Assembly (NCBI GenBank): GCA_035637655.1
Contig: DASPWT010000145.1
Location: forward strand, 1 to 7,116
Origin: VBDM01 sp035637655
GTDB taxonomy: Bacteria > Pseudomonadota > Gammaproteobacteria > Burkholderiales > SG8-39
Direction: 5' to 3'
Length of the DNA: 7,116 bases
A program made the translations under genes and the position numbers. Positions 5,710 to 7,116 of this stretch are shown piece after piece. The stretch's first letter is position 1. Each line of letters begins with the position of its first letter. A model generated the notes under the pieces. It made no database searches, had not been told where the DNA came from, and saw only the letters and a program-made list of their open reading frames with translations.

Positions 5710-7006
5710 GCTCGCCGCAGGCGGCCGGGACGGGATCGGTCTCGCGAAGAGCACGTCGAACCTGTTCCGCGACCGGGAGCGGCAGGCGCGGCCGCGTGTG
5801 GATCTGTCCGGCTTCAACGAGGTCGTCGAGGTGGACGCGGCTCGCTCGCGCGTCTCGGCCGAGGGCATGACGACCTATGCCGATCTCGTGGACGCGACGC
5901 TCGCGCACGGCGTCATGCCCTGCGTGGTGCCGCAATTGAAGTCGATCACCCTCGGCGGCGCCGCCGCGGGCGTCGGAATCGAGGCGTCCTCGTTCCGCTA
6001 CGGGCTGGTGCACGACACGCTGCTCGCGCTCGAGGTGCTGCTCGCCGACGGCAGCATCGTCAGCTGCACGCCCGAGAACGAGCACCGCGAGCTCTTCTTC
6101 GGCTTCCCGAACTCCTACGGCACGCTCGGCTACGCGCTCGAAGTCACGGCGCGCACCGTGCCGGTGAAGCCCACCGTGCGCATCGAGCACGTTCGCCACA
6201 CCGATCCCCGGCGTTATTTCGAGGACCTCGAAGCCCGCTGCCGGGCGAAGGACGCCGATTTCATCGACGGGACGGTGTTTTCTCGCGACGAGATGTACAT
6301 TACCCTCGGCCGCTTCGCGGACAGCGCCCCTTACACGAGCGACTACAGCTTCGAGCACATCTACTACCGCTCGATCCGCGAGAAGAAGACGGACTGGCTC
6401 GCCACAAAGGACTTCATCTGGCGCTGGGACACCGATTGGTTCTGGTGCTCGAAAAACCTGTTCGTGCAGAACCCCCTCATCCGCAGGCTCGTGGGGCGCA
6501 AGCGGCTGAACTCGACCACCTACGCGAAAGTGATGCGCTGGAACAGCAAGTGGGGTTTCACGCGCGCCTTCTCCCGGTTGAGCGGGAAGTATCCGGAGTC
6601 GGTCATCCAGGACGTGGACGTTCCCATCGGGCGGGCGCCCGAGTTCCTCGCGTTTTTCCACGAGGAGATCGGCATCCTGCCGGTCTGGATCTGCCCCATC
6701 GGCGGCTACGACCCGCAGGCGAGATTTCCTCTCTATGCAGTCGATACCCGGGCCCTTTACGTGAACTTCGGATTCTGGGACGTGGTGCAGGACCCGGTGC
6801 GGCGCGAGCCGGGTCATTACAACCGCAAGATCGAGCGCAAGGTCGCGGAGCTCGGCGGAGTGAAATCGCTCTACTCCGATTCCTACTATCCGGAGGAGGA
6901 GTTCTGGCGGCTCTACAATAAGCCCGCGTACGACGCGCTCAAGGCGCGCTACGACCCGCAGGGGAAGTTCAGGAACCTCTACCAGAAGTGCGTGCTGCGG
7001 GCCTGA
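5669..7006 (+). CDS. FAD-binding oxidoreductase, DHCR24/DIMINUTO-like (TmsA-like fatty acyl C=C reductase candidate)
   Basis: A 445-residue flavoprotein of the FAD-linked oxidase (PCMH/VAO) superfamily. The FAD domain spans about 25-165 and includes VVPQLKSITLGGAAAGVGIE (86-105), ASSFRYGLVHD (106-116), LLADGSIVSCTPEN (124-137) and GTLGYALEVT (151-160). The remaining part follows eukaryotic delta24-sterol reductase closely in order: FIDGTVFSRDE, YYRSIREK, VIQDVDVPI (312-320), LPVWICPI (337-344), YSDSYYPEEEFW (402-413) and a C-terminal DPQGKFRNLYQKCV. Such enzymes reduce an isolated C=C using FAD and NAD(P)H. The GTG at 5669 is the only usable start after an in-frame stop at 5645-5647; no ribosome binding site is seen and the gene overlaps the methyltransferase by 41 nt, so coupled translation is likely. 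The inferred role is reduction (or other flavin redox step) of the methylated acyl chain made by its partner. Confidence 0.9.
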   Translation: MNSHESKLARLRAELAAGGRDGIGLAKSTSNLFRDRERQARPRVDLSGFNEVVEVDAARSRVSAEGMTTYADLVDATLAHGVMPCVVPQLKSITLGGAAAGVGIEASSFRYGLVHDTLLALEVLLADGSIVSCTPENEHRELFFGFPNSYGTLGYALEVTARTVPVKPTVRIEHVRHTDPRRYFEDLEARCRAKDADFIDGTVFSRDEMYITLGRFADSAPYTSDYSFEHIYYRSIREKKTDWLATKDFIWRWDTDWFWCSKNLFVQNPLIRRLVGRKRLNSTTYAKVMRWNSKWGFTRAFSRLSGKYPESVIQDVDVPIGRAPEFLAFFHEEIGILPVWICPIGGYDPQARFPLYAVDTRALYVNFGFWDVVQDPVRREPGHYNRKIERKVAELGGVKSLYSDSYYPEEEFWRLYNKPAYDALKARYDPQGKFRNLYQKCVLRA

Positions 7007-7028
7007 GGTCACTCGACCTGCACGCCCG
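6998..7028. terminator. Hairpin across the convergent stop codons
   Basis: AGGTC (7006-7010) and GACCT (7015-7019) form a perfect 5-bp stem with an ACTC loop. CGGGC (6998-7002) and GCCCG (7024-7028) extend it beyond a small internal loop. The structure spans the stop codons of both convergent genes, whose ends are 2 nt apart. There is no U-tract on either strand, so this is at best a weak or structural terminator; it overlaps coding sequence and may be chance in GC-rich DNA. Confidence 0.3.
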
Positions 7029-7116
7029 TCTCGCGCACCATGCGGCCGTAGCGGGCGTGCTCCGAGGCGATGTAGGCCTTGAGCGCCTCCGGCCCCAGGT
7101 CGCCCGCCTCGATTCC
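7009..7116 (-). CDS. Bug family (TctC-like) tripartite tricarboxylate transporter substrate-binding protein, C-terminal end
   Basis: Only the last 35 residues and the TGA stop (7011-7009) are in the window; the gene enters from the right edge. The translation GIEAGDLGPEALKAYIASEH continues RYGRMVRETGVQVE. This matches the typical end of Bug/TctC periplasmic receptors: a G-x-x-x-x-x-x-P-E-x-L/F segment, then a helix with SE-x-x-R-(W/Y)-x-x-x-V, and a final x-x-G-(V/I) before the stop. These proteins capture small carboxylates in the periplasm for TctAB-type or similar transporters. The ligand cannot be inferred from this fragment. It converges on the flavoprotein gene with 2 nt between stops. 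Confidence 0.85.
   Translation of the reverse strand, partial: GIEAGDLGPEALKAYIASEHARYGRMVRETGVQVE

Noticed and set aside
4309..5868. Long open frame (519 codons) on the minus strand opposite the methyltransferase gene
   Set aside because: It mirrors the codon structure of the real gene, is rich in Ala/Val/Glu/Leu without any motif, and spans several true gene boundaries.
5498..7012. Long open frame (504 codons) on the minus strand opposite the flavoprotein gene
   Set aside because: It is antisense to a gene with strong DHCR24-like similarity over its whole length; the antisense translation has no family features.

Overview
The window looks like chromosome of a high-GC proteobacterium, most likely a betaproteobacterium. 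Three things point that way: the C-terminus of a Bug/TctC-type periplasmic binding protein at the right edge (this family is greatly expanded in Burkholderiales), a proteobacterial-type GroES at the left edge, and the strongly G/C-ending codons of the genes from about 2010 on. The taxonomic call is an inference. No mobile element, CRISPR array, rRNA or tRNA was seen.

Layout, left to right. (1) 1-126 (-): start of groES, cut by the window edge. (2) 230-808 (-): a probable secreted or lipoprotein-like protein of unknown function, followed by a clear intrinsic terminator (177-203). (3) 809-958: a divergent control region with a 17-bp direct repeat (15/17 identical) laid over a predicted sigma70-type promoter. 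(4) 959-1585 (+): a TetR-family repressor, followed after 16 nt by a small unrecognised gene (1602-1949, +). (5) A hairpin with A and T flanks (about 1966-2005) separates these from a leftward three-gene cluster. That cluster runs from an exported ankyrin-repeat protein (4312-3680) to an MFS transporter (3678-2482) and a MaoC-type hotdog hydratase (2459-2010); spacing is 1 nt and 22 nt, so it is probably one operon. (6) 4313-4461: a divergent intergenic region. (7) 4462-5709 (+) and 5669-7006 (+): a cyclopropane-synthase-family SAM methyltransferase overlapping by 41 nt a flavoprotein that resembles the sterol C=C reductase DHCR24/DIMINUTO. (8) 7009-7116 (-): the end of a Bug-family binding protein, convergent with the flavoprotein at a 2-nt gap.

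The most interesting part is the methyltransferase-flavoprotein pair. The combination matches the two-enzyme logic known for 10-methyl-branched (tuberculostearic-type) fatty acids in actinobacteria (TmsB/TmsA, BfaB/BfaA). There the methyltransferase puts a methylene on the double bond of a phospholipid-bound unsaturated acyl chain and the FAD enzyme reduces it. A related logic (methylation, then flavin redox) is known for furan fatty acids in alphaproteobacteria. Here the pair stands alone and is probably translationally coupled. The neighbouring divergent operon includes a MaoC-type hydratase acting on acyl-CoA-like substrates, but a link to the lipid pair is not shown by the sequence.
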